The position numbers and the translations under genes were made by a program. A stretch of DNA of 64,000 bases from CAZQFV01 sp964592645. Its GTDB lineage: Bacteria; Chloroflexota; Chloroflexia; DTKN01. Shown in pieces: positions 25,854 through 35,019 of the stretch (position 1 is the stretch's first letter; the number at the start of each line of letters is the position of its first letter). The stretch covers positions 62,001 to 126,000 of the forward strand of contig CAZQFV010000006.1 in assembly GCA_964592645.1 (NCBI GenBank), given 5' to 3'. The notes under the pieces were generated by a model, which made no database searches, was not told the origin of the DNA, and saw nothing but the letters and a program-made list of their open reading frames with translations.

Positions 25854-27890
25854 TCAATGGGCCCCATCGAGCAGCGCTCGTAGCTCATGAGCGCTGCTCG
25901 TCGGCGGCCGGCAGGTCGATCCCGAGCAGACATAGGCCGTGGCCCGGCCTCCCAGCGCGTCGCGTCCCTGCAGGAGCGGGACCGCTGCCCGTTGCTCATT
26001 CGTGGCGCCCAGCGCCACTACCTGGTGTGGGCGGTAGCCGTCCCAGGCGGTGTGCAACAGCTCCTGGGTGTCGTCCCTCGCGGCTTCGCCGACAATGGCG
26101 ATCTCGCGGGGGGAGGACAGCAAATAGTCCAGCGCGATGAGCCACTGTCCAAACCCCAGGGGGAACTGTCCAAGGAGCGGCTGCACGCGGAGGAGGCTCT
26201 GCTCGGCGATCTCGCGATAGCGCGGCTCCATGGACAGGCCGGCCAGCCGCAACAGCACGTACGCCGCCATCCCGTTCCCCGATGGAACGGCGTTGTCCTG
26301 CACATCGCAGGGACGCACGATCAGGGATTCGTGGTCGTCGCTGGTATCGTAGAAACCGCCTTCCGGGTGGCGGAAGTGCGCAATCATCGTCTCGGCCAAC
26401 TCCTGCGCCGCGGTGTACCAGCGCGGCGCGAATGTGGTTTGATACAGCTCCAGCAGGCCTTCGATCAGGTGGCTGTAATCCTCCAGGTAGCCGTTGCCCC
26501 GGCCTCCTGTTTCCCGATCCCCGCCCCCTGCTTCTCTCCAGGTGCGCCACAGCCGGCCGTCCTCCCGGCGCATCCGGCGCAGCAAGAAGTGGGCGCTGCG
26601 CTCTGCCACCTGTTGATAGTCCGCGCGCTCCAGGACCCGCGCCGCCTCGGCGAAAGCGGCCAGCATCAGGCCGTTCCAGGAGGTCAGGACCTTGTCGTCG
26701 CGCCCCGGGAGGACACGCCGCTGGCGCACAGCCCGGAGCTTTTGGCGGGCCGGGGCCAAGGCATCGCGTTCGGCGACGGAGCCCACCAAGGTGAGGACGT
26801 TTTGCCCCTCAAAGTTGCCGTCCGCGGTGACGCCATAGGCGGCTATGAAACGTTCCGCCTCTTCGCCCAGGATCGCTCGGATTTCGGCCGGTCGCCAAAG
26901 GAAGAAGAGGCCCTCCCGCCCGTCGCTGTCGGCATCCTGGGTGCTGTAGAACCCGCCCCCGGGGGCGGTCATCTCGCGCGCCACATAGTCCAGGACCTCC
27001 ACGGCGATAGCCCGAAAGAAGGGATGGCCGGTTAGCTGCCAGGCATGCAGATAGACCCGGGCCAGTTGGGCGTTGTCGGTGAGCATGCGCTCGAAATGGG
27101 GCGTGCCCCAGCGGCCGTCGACCGAATAGCGATGGAACCCGCCGCCCAACTGATCGTACATGCCGCCCCGGGCCATCGCCTCCAGCGTCTGGGTGACCAT
27201 GGACAGGGGCGCCGTCTCTCCCGTGCGCAAGTGCCGACGCAGCAGGAACTCCAGGGCCATGGGCTGGGGAAACTTGGGCGCGCCGCCCCAGCCCCCATAG
27301 TCCGCGTCGAAGCCCTCCCGCAGCCGGGCGACCGCCGCGGCCAGGGTGGTGGGCCGGAGCGTCCCCTCCTCCCCGCGGATGCCGCCCCCTTGCTGCTGCT
27401 GGAGCACGGCCAGCACCTGCCGACCGCTGGCAAGCAGCTCCGAGCGGCGCTCTTGCCAACCGCGAACGATGGCCTGCAGGACCTGCCGAAACGAGGGCCG
27501 CCCATAGCGCGGCGTCGGCGGGAAATAGGTGCCGGCGTAAAAGGGCACCCCCTGCGGTGTGAGAAAGACCGACATCGGCCAGCCCCCACCGCCGGTCATG
27601 GCCTGCACGGCCCCCATGTAGACCGCGTCCAGGTCCGGCCGCTCCTCGCGGTCCACCTTGATCGAGACGAAATGCTCGTTCAGCAGCGCCGCCACCGCGG
27701 CGTCCTCGAACGACTCGTGAGCCATCACGTGGCACCAATGACAAGATGAGTAGCCGATGCTGAGAAAGATCGGCTTATCCTCGGCCCGGGCTTTGGCCAG
27801 GGCTTCCTGCCCCCAGGGATACCAGTCCACAGGATTGGCGGCGTGCTGCAGCAGGTAGGGGCTGGTCTCCTGGCCGAGATGATTGGGCAT
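25854..27890 (-). CDS. Thioredoxin-domain protein, YyaL/SSP411-like (DUF255)
   Basis: The 678-residue protein joins an N-terminal thioredoxin-like DUF255 domain (NHLGQETSPYLLQHAANPVDW; redox-like motif SSCHWCHVM) to a large alpha/alpha barrel resembling six-hairpin glycosidases or epimerases. This architecture is widely conserved but its function is not known. I chose ATG 27890, with GGAGG five bases upstream. It faces the Crp-like gene tail to tail. Confidence 0.92.
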   Translation of the reverse strand: MPNHLGQETSPYLLQHAANPVDWYPWGQEALAKARAEDKPIFLSIGYSSCHWCHVMAHESFEDAAVAALLNEHFVSIKVDREERPDLDAVYMGAVQAMTGGGGWPMSVFLTPQGVPFYAGTYFPPTPRYGRPSFRQVLQAIVRGWQERRSELLASGRQVLAVLQQQQGGGIRGEEGTLRPTTLAAAVARLREGFDADYGGWGGAPKFPQPMALEFLLRRHLRTGETAPLSMVTQTLEAMARGGMYDQLGGGFHRYSVDGRWGTPHFERMLTDNAQLARVYLHAWQLTGHPFFRAIAVEVLDYVAREMTAPGGGFYSTQDADSDGREGLFFLWRPAEIRAILGEEAERFIAAYGVTADGNFEGQNVLTLVGSVAERDALAPARQKLRAVRQRRVLPGRDDKVLTSWNGLMLAAFAEAARVLERADYQQVAERSAHFLLRRMRREDGRLWRTWREAGGGDRETGGRGNGYLEDYSHLIEGLLELYQTTFAPRWYTAAQELAETMIAHFRHPEGGFYDTSDDHESLIVRPCDVQDNAVPSGNGMAAYVLLRLAGLSMEPRYREIAEQSLLRVQPLLGQFPLGFGQWLIALDYLLSSPREIAIVGEAARDDTQELLHTAWDGYRPHQVVALGATNEQRAAVPLLQGRDALGGRATAYVCSGSTCRPPTSSAHELRALLDGAH

Positions 27891-28077
27891 GCTGACCTCC
27901 GCGTTGCTTTTCTTGTCCTCCCCACCATACCACGGGTCTGCGCCTGCTTCAAGGGCTGCCATCACCAAAACGGGCCGGTGGGCTCCCAAACAGGAGGACG
28001 GCCCTGAGGAAACGGGGAAAGTAGCGGGGCGACCCAGGAGGGTCATAGGGGGCCCAGGACGAGATGGGGAAAAATGG

Positions 28078-29490
28078 CTAGGCCGGGCGGTCCCCTTCCG
28101 GGCGGAAACGCACGCCGAAATACTCCTCCACCTGGACCTGCTTCAGGGCCCCCGTCGGGCAAGCCGCGAGGCAGGCCTGGTCCGGATAGTCACGGCAGAG
28201 GTCACACTTTTCGGCGCGGATCGGGGCATCGTCCGCAGGCGATTCGCTCTCGCGCCGCAGGAGGCCGGCCAGCAGCCGGCCCAGCAGTCCACGGCCCGGA
28301 TCGGGGGTCACCTGGACCATCTCGATCGCCCCGTAGGGACATGCTCGAACGCAGCGGCCGCAGCCGGTGCAGCGTTCGTTGACAAAGAGCCGGCCGGCCT
28401 TGTCCCATTCCAGGGCATCGGCCGGGCAGACCGGCACGCACTCCGGATACAGGCAATGCCGGCAGGCCGTCGGGATGGCCAGGTACCCCACGATCATCCC
28501 ATCCAGGTGAATGCGCGTGCGCCCAAACCGTTCCCGGCAGGCTTCCTCGCAGCGGCGGCAACCCTGCGGGCAGCGCTCCCGCTCGCGCAGCAGCAGCCGG
28601 TCGGTCACCGCCGCCTCACCGCGGATGACGGCCTGGTTCAGCACCTGGGCCATTCGGCGGTCTCCCCGGATCTCGATCACCCGCTGCAGGCGGCCGGCGA
28701 TGATCTGCTCGATAGCTTGGCAAAGGCCGGCGTTCTCCTCCAACAGCCGCCGGAAGCCCTCCTCCGGCAGCTCCAGCACCTCCAGGCGTGTCAGGGTCCA
28801 CACCGTGGCCGAGCGCGGCTGAGAAAGCAACAGGGCCATTTCGCCAAAAAAATCCCCTGCCTCCATGATCGTCAGGGCCTGCTCCCGGTCCGTACCGTAT
28901 CCTTGCACGGCTGCGGCCTGCCCCCAGACGATGATAAAGAGGGAGCAGTCCAACTCCCCCTCGCGGATGACCACCTCGTGCCGGGGAAAGGTCCGCGGCA
29001 CCAGGAACGACGCCAACGTCTGGCGCTCTTCGCGGGAAAGGCCGCTGAAAAGGGGCACCCGACTGAGGGCGGTAACGGTCTGGCGGGACTGGTGGGCCTG
29101 GTAGAGCGCCGCTCGCAGGAGCGGGGCATGTCTCAGATGTTCCTCAAACTCGGCCCGCGGCACCTGCAAGGTGGTGCAGGCCGTGGCCGCCTCCACGGTG
29201 GCCGAGCGCCGCTGTCCGCTAAAGAGGCTGCCCTCGCCAAAGAAATCGCCCCGCTCCAGGACGCTCAACAGGATGGTGCGGCCGGCCCGATCCTTCGTCG
29301 TCACCCGGACCTGGCCGGAGATGATCCAATAGAGATGCTCCCCATCTTCCCCCTCGACCACGATGCGCTGCTGGGGATCAAAGACCCGCAAGGTCAACAA
29401 TGGCACCAGGGGGGACACCTCGGCCTCGGGCAGGCCCGCGAAACAGGGCAACTGCTGCAGCTCAACCAGGGCAGCAGACCGATTCCCCAT
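28078..29490 (-). CDS. Dual cyclic-nucleotide-binding domain fused to polyferredoxin
   Basis: The 470-residue protein has two Crp-like CNB domains (residues about 10-130, with FFGEGSLFSGQRRSATV, and 140-270, with FFGEMALLLSQPRSATV), then a 4Fe-4S domain (about 325-455) similar to HybA/DmsB-type electron carriers: CRHCLYPECVPVCP, CTGCGRCVRACP and CDLCRDYPDQACLAACP. A further cysteine cluster CPQGCRRCEEAC joins the halves. There is no DNA-binding domain. It looks like an electron-transfer module gated by a small ligand; no partner oxidoreductase is adjacent. Confidence 0.9.
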   Translation of the reverse strand: MGNRSAALVELQQLPCFAGLPEAEVSPLVPLLTLRVFDPQQRIVVEGEDGEHLYWIISGQVRVTTKDRAGRTILLSVLERGDFFGEGSLFSGQRRSATVEAATACTTLQVPRAEFEEHLRHAPLLRAALYQAHQSRQTVTALSRVPLFSGLSREERQTLASFLVPRTFPRHEVVIREGELDCSLFIIVWGQAAAVQGYGTDREQALTIMEAGDFFGEMALLLSQPRSATVWTLTRLEVLELPEEGFRRLLEENAGLCQAIEQIIAGRLQRVIEIRGDRRMAQVLNQAVIRGEAAVTDRLLLRERERCPQGCRRCEEACRERFGRTRIHLDGMIVGYLAIPTACRHCLYPECVPVCPADALEWDKAGRLFVNERCTGCGRCVRACPYGAIEMVQVTPDPGRGLLGRLLAGLLRRESESPADDAPIRAEKCDLCRDYPDQACLAACPTGALKQVQVEEYFGVRFRPEGDRPA

Positions 29491-29595
29491 ACGCCATCAC
29501 CTCCGGCAGCGCCGAAGCGCTGTCCATCGTCCGTCGAGAGCCCCTACCGGGAGGCACAACTGCCATGGTCGGTACAAGGCCGTCTACGCTTACCC

Positions 29596-29624
29596 ATTAT
29601 ACTCGGTTCACCGCGCCGATGCAA
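29596..29624 (-). promoter_or_regulatory. Sigma-70 promoter of the CNB-ferredoxin gene
   Basis: On the minus strand TTGCAT (29624-29619), 17 bases and TATAAT (29601-29596) lie about 105 bases before the gene start. Confidence 0.75.
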
Positions 29625-29638
29625 ACTGCCGACAAAGG

Positions 29639-29667
29639 TTGCACGCCGGGGCCGGTTGTAGTACAAT
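29639..29667 (+). promoter_or_regulatory. Sigma-70 promoter of the zinc-ribbon/TPR gene
   Basis: TTGCAC (29639-29644), 17 bases and TACAAT (29662-29667) form a plus-strand promoter back to back with the previous one. The transcript would have a leader of about 210 nt that includes GC-rich repeat copy b. The 395-base intergenic space 29491-29885 holds nothing else I can support. Confidence 0.7.
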
Positions 29668-29736
29668 GGGGGCAACGGCAAGGCCCGGCTGTTCATATCC
29701 AGGGGCGGCGCCAGATCCGGCTATCGTACATTTCCA

Positions 29737-29840
29737 TCGAAGATGGTGGGCATCGCCGGAGGGGCAACCCTTGCGGTTACCCGTAGGTGGGGCGGGGGCA
29801 AGCCCTGCCCCTACAAGAACATCCCGAGGATCGATGGCGG
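29737..29840. repeat. GC-rich dispersed palindromic repeat, copy b
   Basis: It starts CGAAGATGGTGGGCATCGCC, which matches the start of copy c, continues with CAACCCTTGC and contains the core GGGGCGGGGGCAAGCCCTGC before CCCTACAAGAAC, ending ATGGCGG as in copies a and c. It lies in the leader of the following gene. Confidence 0.65.
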
Positions 29841-29885
29841 AAATGCACCAGGAGCCCCGTCCGGTGATGGTCTAAGGGGGGATGC

Positions 29886-31508
29886 ATGAGCGAAGAGGTA
29901 AATCGCCTGCTGCAGGAAGGCATAGCCGCCGCGAAAGCCGGCGACAAGGCCCGGGCCCGCCGACTCCTGATCGAGGCCACCGATCTCGACCAGCAAAACG
30001 AGCAGGCCTGGCTGTGGCTCAGCGGGGTCGTGGACGACCTGGAAGAGATGCGCATCTGTCTGGAGAACGTCCTGACCATCAACCCGGGCAATGAGCGGGC
30101 GCGCCAGGGGCTGACCTGGATCCAGAGCCGCCTGGGCCCGCCGGCCCCGCCCCCGCCAGCGCCGGCCCCGCCCCCGGCGGCCCCCTGGGAGCCGCCGCCG
30201 GAGCCGGCATCCGCCACCGAGACTCCCATACCACCCCCCCCTCCCGCTGTCGCCGGGCCGGAGGAGCCGCAGCCCCATGGGAGCCGCGTGCCCTGCCCGC
30301 AGTGCGGTACCCTGAACTATGATTTTGCCGACCGGTGCATCAAGTGCGGCTTCCCCCTGACCATCCAATGCCTCAACTGCGGGGAGATCGTGCCCACCGA
30401 GCGCGGCATCTGTCCCCACTGTGGGACGGACCTGCCCCTGCCGCGCAAGCTGGGCGCCGTCCGGGAGCGCGAGGAAAAGCTGGAGGAAGCCTACCGCCAG
30501 GGGCTCGCCGACCTGGAGGAAGGCCGCTACCAGGAGGCCAAGGAGTCGTTGGAACAGGTCATCGCCATCAGCCCCGGCCATGTCGAGGCCCTGCACAACC
30601 TGGGCCTGGCCTGCGCCAAGCTGGGCCAGGCCGCCGAGGCCCGCCAGTACTGGGAAGAGGTACAGCGGCTGAATCCCGACTACCCCGACATCCAGCGCGA
30701 TCTGGACTCTCTACTGTCGCCGCAGGAACGCCGCCGGCTGGCCAAGCAGCGCAAAAAGGGCGAGCCCACGCCCCGGAAGAAACCGGCCGCCGAGAAGAAG
30801 GAGCCGGCCGAGGGCCAGGGTCTGCTCGTGGAGATCGAAGCTCCGCCCCAGCCGGAGCCGCCGGTCCCCGAGGAAGAGATGGGCGGGCTGGAGATTCTGC
30901 TCTACGTCCTGATGGTCGGGCTGGTGATCGGCGTGGCCTACGCCCTCAACCGCCCCTCCACCGTCACCGGGCTGCCTCCCGAGCGGATCGCCCGCATCCT
31001 CAAGCAGAGCGGGGTCATCACCGCCCTGCTGCTGGCCTTCTGGATCGTCCTGGGCATCCTCACCAGCCTTCTGAGCAAGGTGTTCAAGGGGCGCGGCGCC
31101 ATGGGCGGGTACATGGCTTCCAGCGCCCGTTTCCTGATGCCCTTCTTCCTGCTGATCCTGCCGATCGTGTTGGGAATCCCGCTGTTGGTGGAGCGCCTGC
31201 CCGAGTCGATCCGGCCCTGGCTGAAGCAGTTCCCCGCGGGCTCGCCGCTGGAGTCCCTGCCGCCGCCGCCCTGGCTGCTCTTTGGCGCCCTGGCCCTCTT
31301 CTGGGGGCTCTTTGCCCTGGTGCGCGGGGTGAGCCGCGTCGGCCGGATGGCAATGTGGAAAGGGTTCCTTGTCAGCATCGTAGCCCTGGTCATCGCCGTA
31401 GCCATCGTCGGCGGGGGGGGCTACCTGGGCTACACCATGCTCGAGGGGCTGGGTTACATGGACGTGCTGGGATTTGGCCCCGAGCCAACACCGACGCCGG
31501 GGCCATGA
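29886..31508 (+). CDS. Zinc-ribbon and TPR membrane protein, unknown function
   Basis: The 540-residue protein has an N-terminal TPR-like pair (residues 1-85), a Pro-rich linker, two double-cysteine zinc ribbons (CPQCGTLNYDFADRCIKCG and CLNCGEIVPTERGICPHCG, about 140-185), two TPR units (about 200-265), a charged Lys-rich stretch and four or five C-terminal membrane helices. It ends in a short Pro/Thr tail. Such mixtures are common in Chloroflexota membrane proteins. A GGGGGG site lies before ATG 29886. The function cannot be told. Confidence 0.8.
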   Translation: MSEEVNRLLQEGIAAAKAGDKARARRLLIEATDLDQQNEQAWLWLSGVVDDLEEMRICLENVLTINPGNERARQGLTWIQSRLGPPAPPPPAPAPPPAAPWEPPPEPASATETPIPPPPPAVAGPEEPQPHGSRVPCPQCGTLNYDFADRCIKCGFPLTIQCLNCGEIVPTERGICPHCGTDLPLPRKLGAVREREEKLEEAYRQGLADLEEGRYQEAKESLEQVIAISPGHVEALHNLGLACAKLGQAAEARQYWEEVQRLNPDYPDIQRDLDSLLSPQERRRLAKQRKKGEPTPRKKPAAEKKEPAEGQGLLVEIEAPPQPEPPVPEEEMGGLEILLYVLMVGLVIGVAYALNRPSTVTGLPPERIARILKQSGVITALLLAFWIVLGILTSLLSKVFKGRGAMGGYMASSARFLMPFFLLILPIVLGIPLLVERLPESIRPWLKQFPAGSPLESLPPPPWLLFGALALFWGLFALVRGVSRVGRMAMWKGFLVSIVALVIAVAIVGGGGYLGYTMLEGLGYMDVLGFGPEPTPTPGP

Positions 31509-31566
31509 CCGGGCGGCCCGGAGCCGGCCGCCGCGGGCCCCCCGCTGCCGATCCAAACGATTTACC

Positions 31567-31641
31567 CGACCCATGCATAGCTTGCACTACCTTGAAGCCG
31601 AAATCCGCGGGCACCGACTTTAGGGATCTATGCCGAGATCA
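31567..31641 (-). repeat. 75-bp dispersed repeat with inverted ends, copy 3 (minus strand)
   Basis: Read on the minus strand it begins TGATCTCGGCATAGATCCC and ends AGCTATGCATGGGTCG. It lies in inverted orientation to copy 4 (32729), and the two enclose the epimerase gene. Confidence 0.85.
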
Positions 31642-31655
31642 ATAGAGCCCATCTC

Positions 31656-32663
31656 ATGCTGAAAACCGTGTCCAACTACCTGGACTATTACGCCAACAAA
31701 AAAGCTCTCATCACCGGCGGGCTGGGATTCATCGGGTCGAACCTCGCCCGCCGGCTCCTCGACTGCGGGGCCCATGTCCTGCTGGTCGATTCCCTCATCC
31801 CCTCCTACGGGGGCAACCTCTTCAACATCCACGGCGTCGAGGACCGGCTGCAGGTGAACATCGCCGACGTGCGCGACGAACACAGCATGGACTACCTGGT
31901 GCGCGGCCACGACCTGATCTTTAACCTGGCCGGCCAGGTCAGCCACATCGACAGCATGCGCGACCCCTACACCGACCTGGAGATCAACTGCCGCGCGCAG
32001 TTATCGATCCTGGAGGCCTGCCGCAAGCACAACCCCACGGTAAAGGTGCTCTTTGCCGGCACGCGGCAGCAGTACGGCCGGCCGCTCTACCTGCCGGTGG
32101 ACGAGAAACACCCCACGTACCCCACCGACGTCAACGGCGTGAACAAGCTGGCCGGGGAGTGGTATCACATCGTCTATCACCGCGCCTACGGCCTGCGCAC
32201 CTGCTCCCTGCGCCTGACCAACACCTACGGCCCGCGGATGCTGGTCAAGAACAACCGCCAGACTGCCCTGGGCTGGTTCATCCGGCTGGCGCTGGACAAC
32301 CAGGAGATCGAGATCTGGGGCGATGGGAGACAACTGCGCGACTATAACTATGTCGACGATGTCGTCGACGCCTTCCTGCGCGCCGGGGCCAGCGACCAGT
32401 CCGAGGGGCAGGTCTTTAACCTGGGCGGGCGCCAGCCCGTGAGCCACCTGGAGCTGATCGACACCCTGATCGCCATGGCCGGGAGCGGCTCGTACCGCCT
32501 GCTGCCCTGGCCGCCGGAGCGGCAAAAGATCGATATCGGCGATGTCTACAGCTCCTACGCGCTGATCCGCGAAACGCTGGGCTGGGAGCCACACGTAGAG
32601 CTACGGGAAGGGCTGGAGCGGACGGTGGCGTTCTACCGGGAGTACAAGGAGCACTACTGGTGA
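31656..32663 (+). CDS. NAD-dependent epimerase/dehydratase (extended SDR)
   Basis: The 335-residue protein has the NAD motif GGLGFIG (residues 21-27), Asp/Ser neighbours VDSLIPSYGG, FAGTRQQYG (Thr136) and the C-terminal sugar-nucleotide region RLRDYNYVDD-like (QLRDYNYVDDVVDAF). The usual catalytic Y-x-x-x-K is N160-G-V-N-K164, so Tyr is replaced by Asn. It resembles UDP-glucose 4-epimerase-like enzymes; the substrate is unknown. Repeat copies 3 and 4 flank it, and no clear ribosome site precedes ATG 31656. Confidence 0.87.
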   Translation: MLKTVSNYLDYYANKKALITGGLGFIGSNLARRLLDCGAHVLLVDSLIPSYGGNLFNIHGVEDRLQVNIADVRDEHSMDYLVRGHDLIFNLAGQVSHIDSMRDPYTDLEINCRAQLSILEACRKHNPTVKVLFAGTRQQYGRPLYLPVDEKHPTYPTDVNGVNKLAGEWYHIVYHRAYGLRTCSLRLTNTYGPRMLVKNNRQTALGWFIRLALDNQEIEIWGDGRQLRDYNYVDDVVDAFLRAGASDQSEGQVFNLGGRQPVSHLELIDTLIAMAGSGSYRLLPWPPERQKIDIGDVYSSYALIRETLGWEPHVELREGLERTVAFYREYKEHYW

Positions 32664-32728
32664 GGATCAGGGGGGACAAGGAAGGAGCGCGGACCCTCGC
32701 CGTTGGGATAACGGCCGGCTGATCCTAC

Positions 32729-32806
32729 TGATCTCTGCATAGCTCCCTAAAGCCGGTGCCCGCGAATTTCGGCTTCAGGGTAGTATAGCGAGCTATGCAG
32801 GACTCT
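32729..32806 (+). repeat. 75-bp dispersed repeat with inverted ends, copy 4
   Basis: The copy begins TGATCTCTGCATAGCTCCC and ends AGCTATGCAGGACTCT. CTGCATAG/CTATGCAG ends are intact. It lies between the convergent epimerase and glycosyltransferase genes. Confidence 0.85.
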
Positions 32807-32829
32807 AATCGGGAGGCCTCAACTTTCCC

Positions 32830-34050
32830 TCAACCCCTCGTCTTTCCCCCGGCCGCATCATTGAGCACAGCCTCCAAGTGCGCACAGTGCCGATCCCAAC
32901 TGTACTCTGCCACCACCCGCTCCCGGGCGCTCTGCCCGAGCGCCCGCGCCCGTTCCGGCGCATCAAGCAGCTCGCCGATAGCCCGCGCCAGGCCGGCCAC
33001 GTCCCCCTCGGCCACCAGGAGTCCCTCTTGCCCCTGCCGCACGATGCGGTCCAATGGAGCGACGGCCGTCGTCACCACCGGCAGGCCCATGGCCATGTAC
33101 TCAAATATCTTGAGCGGCGACCAGAAGAAGCCGGCCGCCTGCAGGGCCGGATGGTAGTGGGTCTGGAATGGAGCCACCCCCACGTCGGCCAGCGCCAGGT
33201 AGCGCGGCACGTCGCCGTAGGGCACGCTGCCGACAAAATGGAAGCGTCCGGCATGGGCGCTTTCCCGACAGCGAGACTCCACGGCCGTCCGCTGCGGACC
33301 CTCGCCCACCAGCAGGAAGTGGACATCCTCCCGCTGCCCCGCCAGGAGCAGGCCGGCCTGGACAAACTCCAGCGCCCCATGCCAGGCGCGAAACGAGCCC
33401 AGGAAGAGGGCCACGTGCGCCCCGGAGGGCAGCTCCAGGCGCCGGCGCAGCGCCTGGACCTCGGCGGCCTGTCCGGTGCGCACCTCCGGCCGGAAGCGCG
33501 CCGTGTTCGCTCCCCAGGGGATCTCCACGACGCGCTCGCGGGATATCTCGGCCGGCACCGTGGTGTGCAGCGGGGTGACGATGCGCGTGGCCCAGCGGCA
33601 CTGGGCCAGCGCCCACCGGCGCATGGGTCCACCCAACAGATCGTCCAACCGGCGCTTGACCACCGGCGGCGGGTCTACGATCAGCGCGTTCACCTCCAGC
33701 ACCGCCGGCAGCCCCAGCCGGTGGGCCCAGTACATCCCTGCCCCGGCAAAGTTGTAGTAGCGCTCCATCAGCACGTCCGGGCGATACCGCCGCACCAGCC
33801 GGCCGATGTGCGGGATGCCCAGAAAGGAGAGACCCTTGGGAATGTCCACATAGTCCACGGGGACGCCCTCCACCGCCCCGTGCCCCACGCGGAAGAAAGG
33901 CCGCACCCCGCCCCAGCCGGCCCGGTGCGCCGCCACCACCTGTACCTCGTGCCCGCGCGCCAAAAGCCCCCGCGCAACCTCCAACGTGTGCGTGGAGCCG
34001 CCATAGTTGCCGGGCAGGGGGATGCCCGAGGCTACGTAGAGGATGCGCAC
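32830..34050 (-). CDS. Glycosyltransferase family 4
   Basis: The 406-residue protein is a GT-B fold retaining transferase. It starts MRILYVASGIPLPGNYGGS with the glycine-rich acceptor loop and carries VALFLGSFRAWHGALEF, FLLVGEGPQ and the C-terminal donor-site motif with E-x7-E character (PLKIFEYMAMGLPVV). It probably adds a sugar to a lipid- or polymer-bound glycan at the inner membrane face. Four bases separate it from the aspartylglucosaminidase-like gene. Confidence 0.92.
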   Translation of the reverse strand: MRILYVASGIPLPGNYGGSTHTLEVARGLLARGHEVQVVAAHRAGWGGVRPFFRVGHGAVEGVPVDYVDIPKGLSFLGIPHIGRLVRRYRPDVLMERYYNFAGAGMYWAHRLGLPAVLEVNALIVDPPPVVKRRLDDLLGGPMRRWALAQCRWATRIVTPLHTTVPAEISRERVVEIPWGANTARFRPEVRTGQAAEVQALRRRLELPSGAHVALFLGSFRAWHGALEFVQAGLLLAGQREDVHFLLVGEGPQRTAVESRCRESAHAGRFHFVGSVPYGDVPRYLALADVGVAPFQTHYHPALQAAGFFWSPLKIFEYMAMGLPVVTTAVAPLDRIVRQGQEGLLVAEGDVAGLARAIGELLDAPERARALGQSARERVVAEYSWDRHCAHLEAVLNDAAGGKTRG

Positions 34051-34054
34051 CGCG

Positions 34055-35011
34055 TCAGCTCTCCTCCGGGGGTTTGCCCCAGCGTTTGCGGATCGGCACC
34101 ACCAGGCGTTGGACCTCCTCCGGCCCAGGCCTGTCGTCTGTCATGTAGATGTAGGTCCGGCCGGGCTCGCTGCTGAAGCCGGCATGCCGGCCTTCCGCGT
34201 CCACGGCGACCAGGTTCATCTCGTCGATGTAGTCGCCTCCCAGGTCGTTCAGGTCGGCCATGGCCTGCCGGCCGGCCTCCGCCAGCGGCCGGCCCACCCT
34301 CAGGTAAAAGACCACGCTGTGGGCCGTGCCGGCGCGGATGGCCATCTCCCCCGTCCCGGTGCAGGCCGCCGCTCCGTAGCGGTTGTCGGCGTAGAGGCCC
34401 GCGCCGACGATGGGGGAGTCCCCCACCCGCCCCGGATAGCGCATCGGCCACCCGGCCGTGCTTGTGCCGACGGCCAGGTTCCCCTGGTTATCCCGGGCGA
34501 TCATGTTGACCGTACCGTGAGTCCGCTGACGAGAGATGGCTTCGCTGACACAGCGCCACAGGTCGGGCCGCTCGGCCAACGCCCGCAGGTTCTCCTCCGA
34601 CATGGGCATCTGCATGCGCTGCTCCCAGACCTCGTGGACCACCTCCTCCGTCAGCAGCTCGGCCGGGGCAAAGCCCATCTCGCGGGCGAAGCGCGCCGCG
34701 CCCGGACCCACCAACAGGACATGGGGCAGGTTCTCCAGCACTTTGCGGGCCACGGAAATGGGGTGAGGGTAGCCCGGCAGCGCGGCCACCGCTCCTGCCT
34801 CCAGGGTGCGGCCATCCATGAGGGCAGCATCCAGCTCCACCCGGCCCAGCAGGTTTGGAAAGCCGCCGTAGCCGACGGTATGATCGTGAGGGTTGTCCTC
34901 GACGCAGCGGATGCCGACCTCCACCGCATCGAGCACCGACCTACCGGCCCGCAACGATTCCATCGCCTCCCCGATGCCGACGCCGGCATTCTCACTGGCG
35001 ACAATCAGCAT
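34055..35011 (-). CDS. N4-(beta-N-acetylglucosaminyl)-L-asparaginase family (Ntn hydrolase)
   Basis: The 318-residue protein belongs to the asparaginase-2/aspartylglucosaminidase family, which self-cleaves before a Thr and hydrolyses glycoasparagine or isoaspartyl bonds. The nucleophile is likely the Thr in RTHGTVNMIA, with AGWPMRYPGRVGDSPIVGAG and ACTGTGE supplying the rest of the site. There is no signal peptide (it begins MLIVASENAGVGIGEA), so it should act in the cytoplasm. It sits between GT4 and a radical SAM gene on one strand. Confidence 0.92.
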   Translation of the reverse strand: MLIVASENAGVGIGEAMESLRAGRSVLDAVEVGIRCVEDNPHDHTVGYGGFPNLLGRVELDAALMDGRTLEAGAVAALPGYPHPISVARKVLENLPHVLLVGPGAARFAREMGFAPAELLTEEVVHEVWEQRMQMPMSEENLRALAERPDLWRCVSEAISRQRTHGTVNMIARDNQGNLAVGTSTAGWPMRYPGRVGDSPIVGAGLYADNRYGAAACTGTGEMAIRAGTAHSVVFYLRVGRPLAEAGRQAMADLNDLGGDYIDEMNLVAVDAEGRHAGFSSEPGRTYIYMTDDRPGPEEVQRLVVPIRKRWGKPPEES

Positions 35012-35019
35012 CTTGCCTC

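Noticed and set aside
29491..29885. A tRNA or small protein gene in the 395-base space
   Set aside because: No TTCGA-type T loop or cloverleaf and no frame with a ribosome site was found; two back-to-back promoters and a repeat account for the space.
14654..32806. The four 75-bp repeats as a CRISPR array
   Set aside because: The copies are kilobases apart, in both orientations, with genes and not spacers between them, and no cas gene is present.
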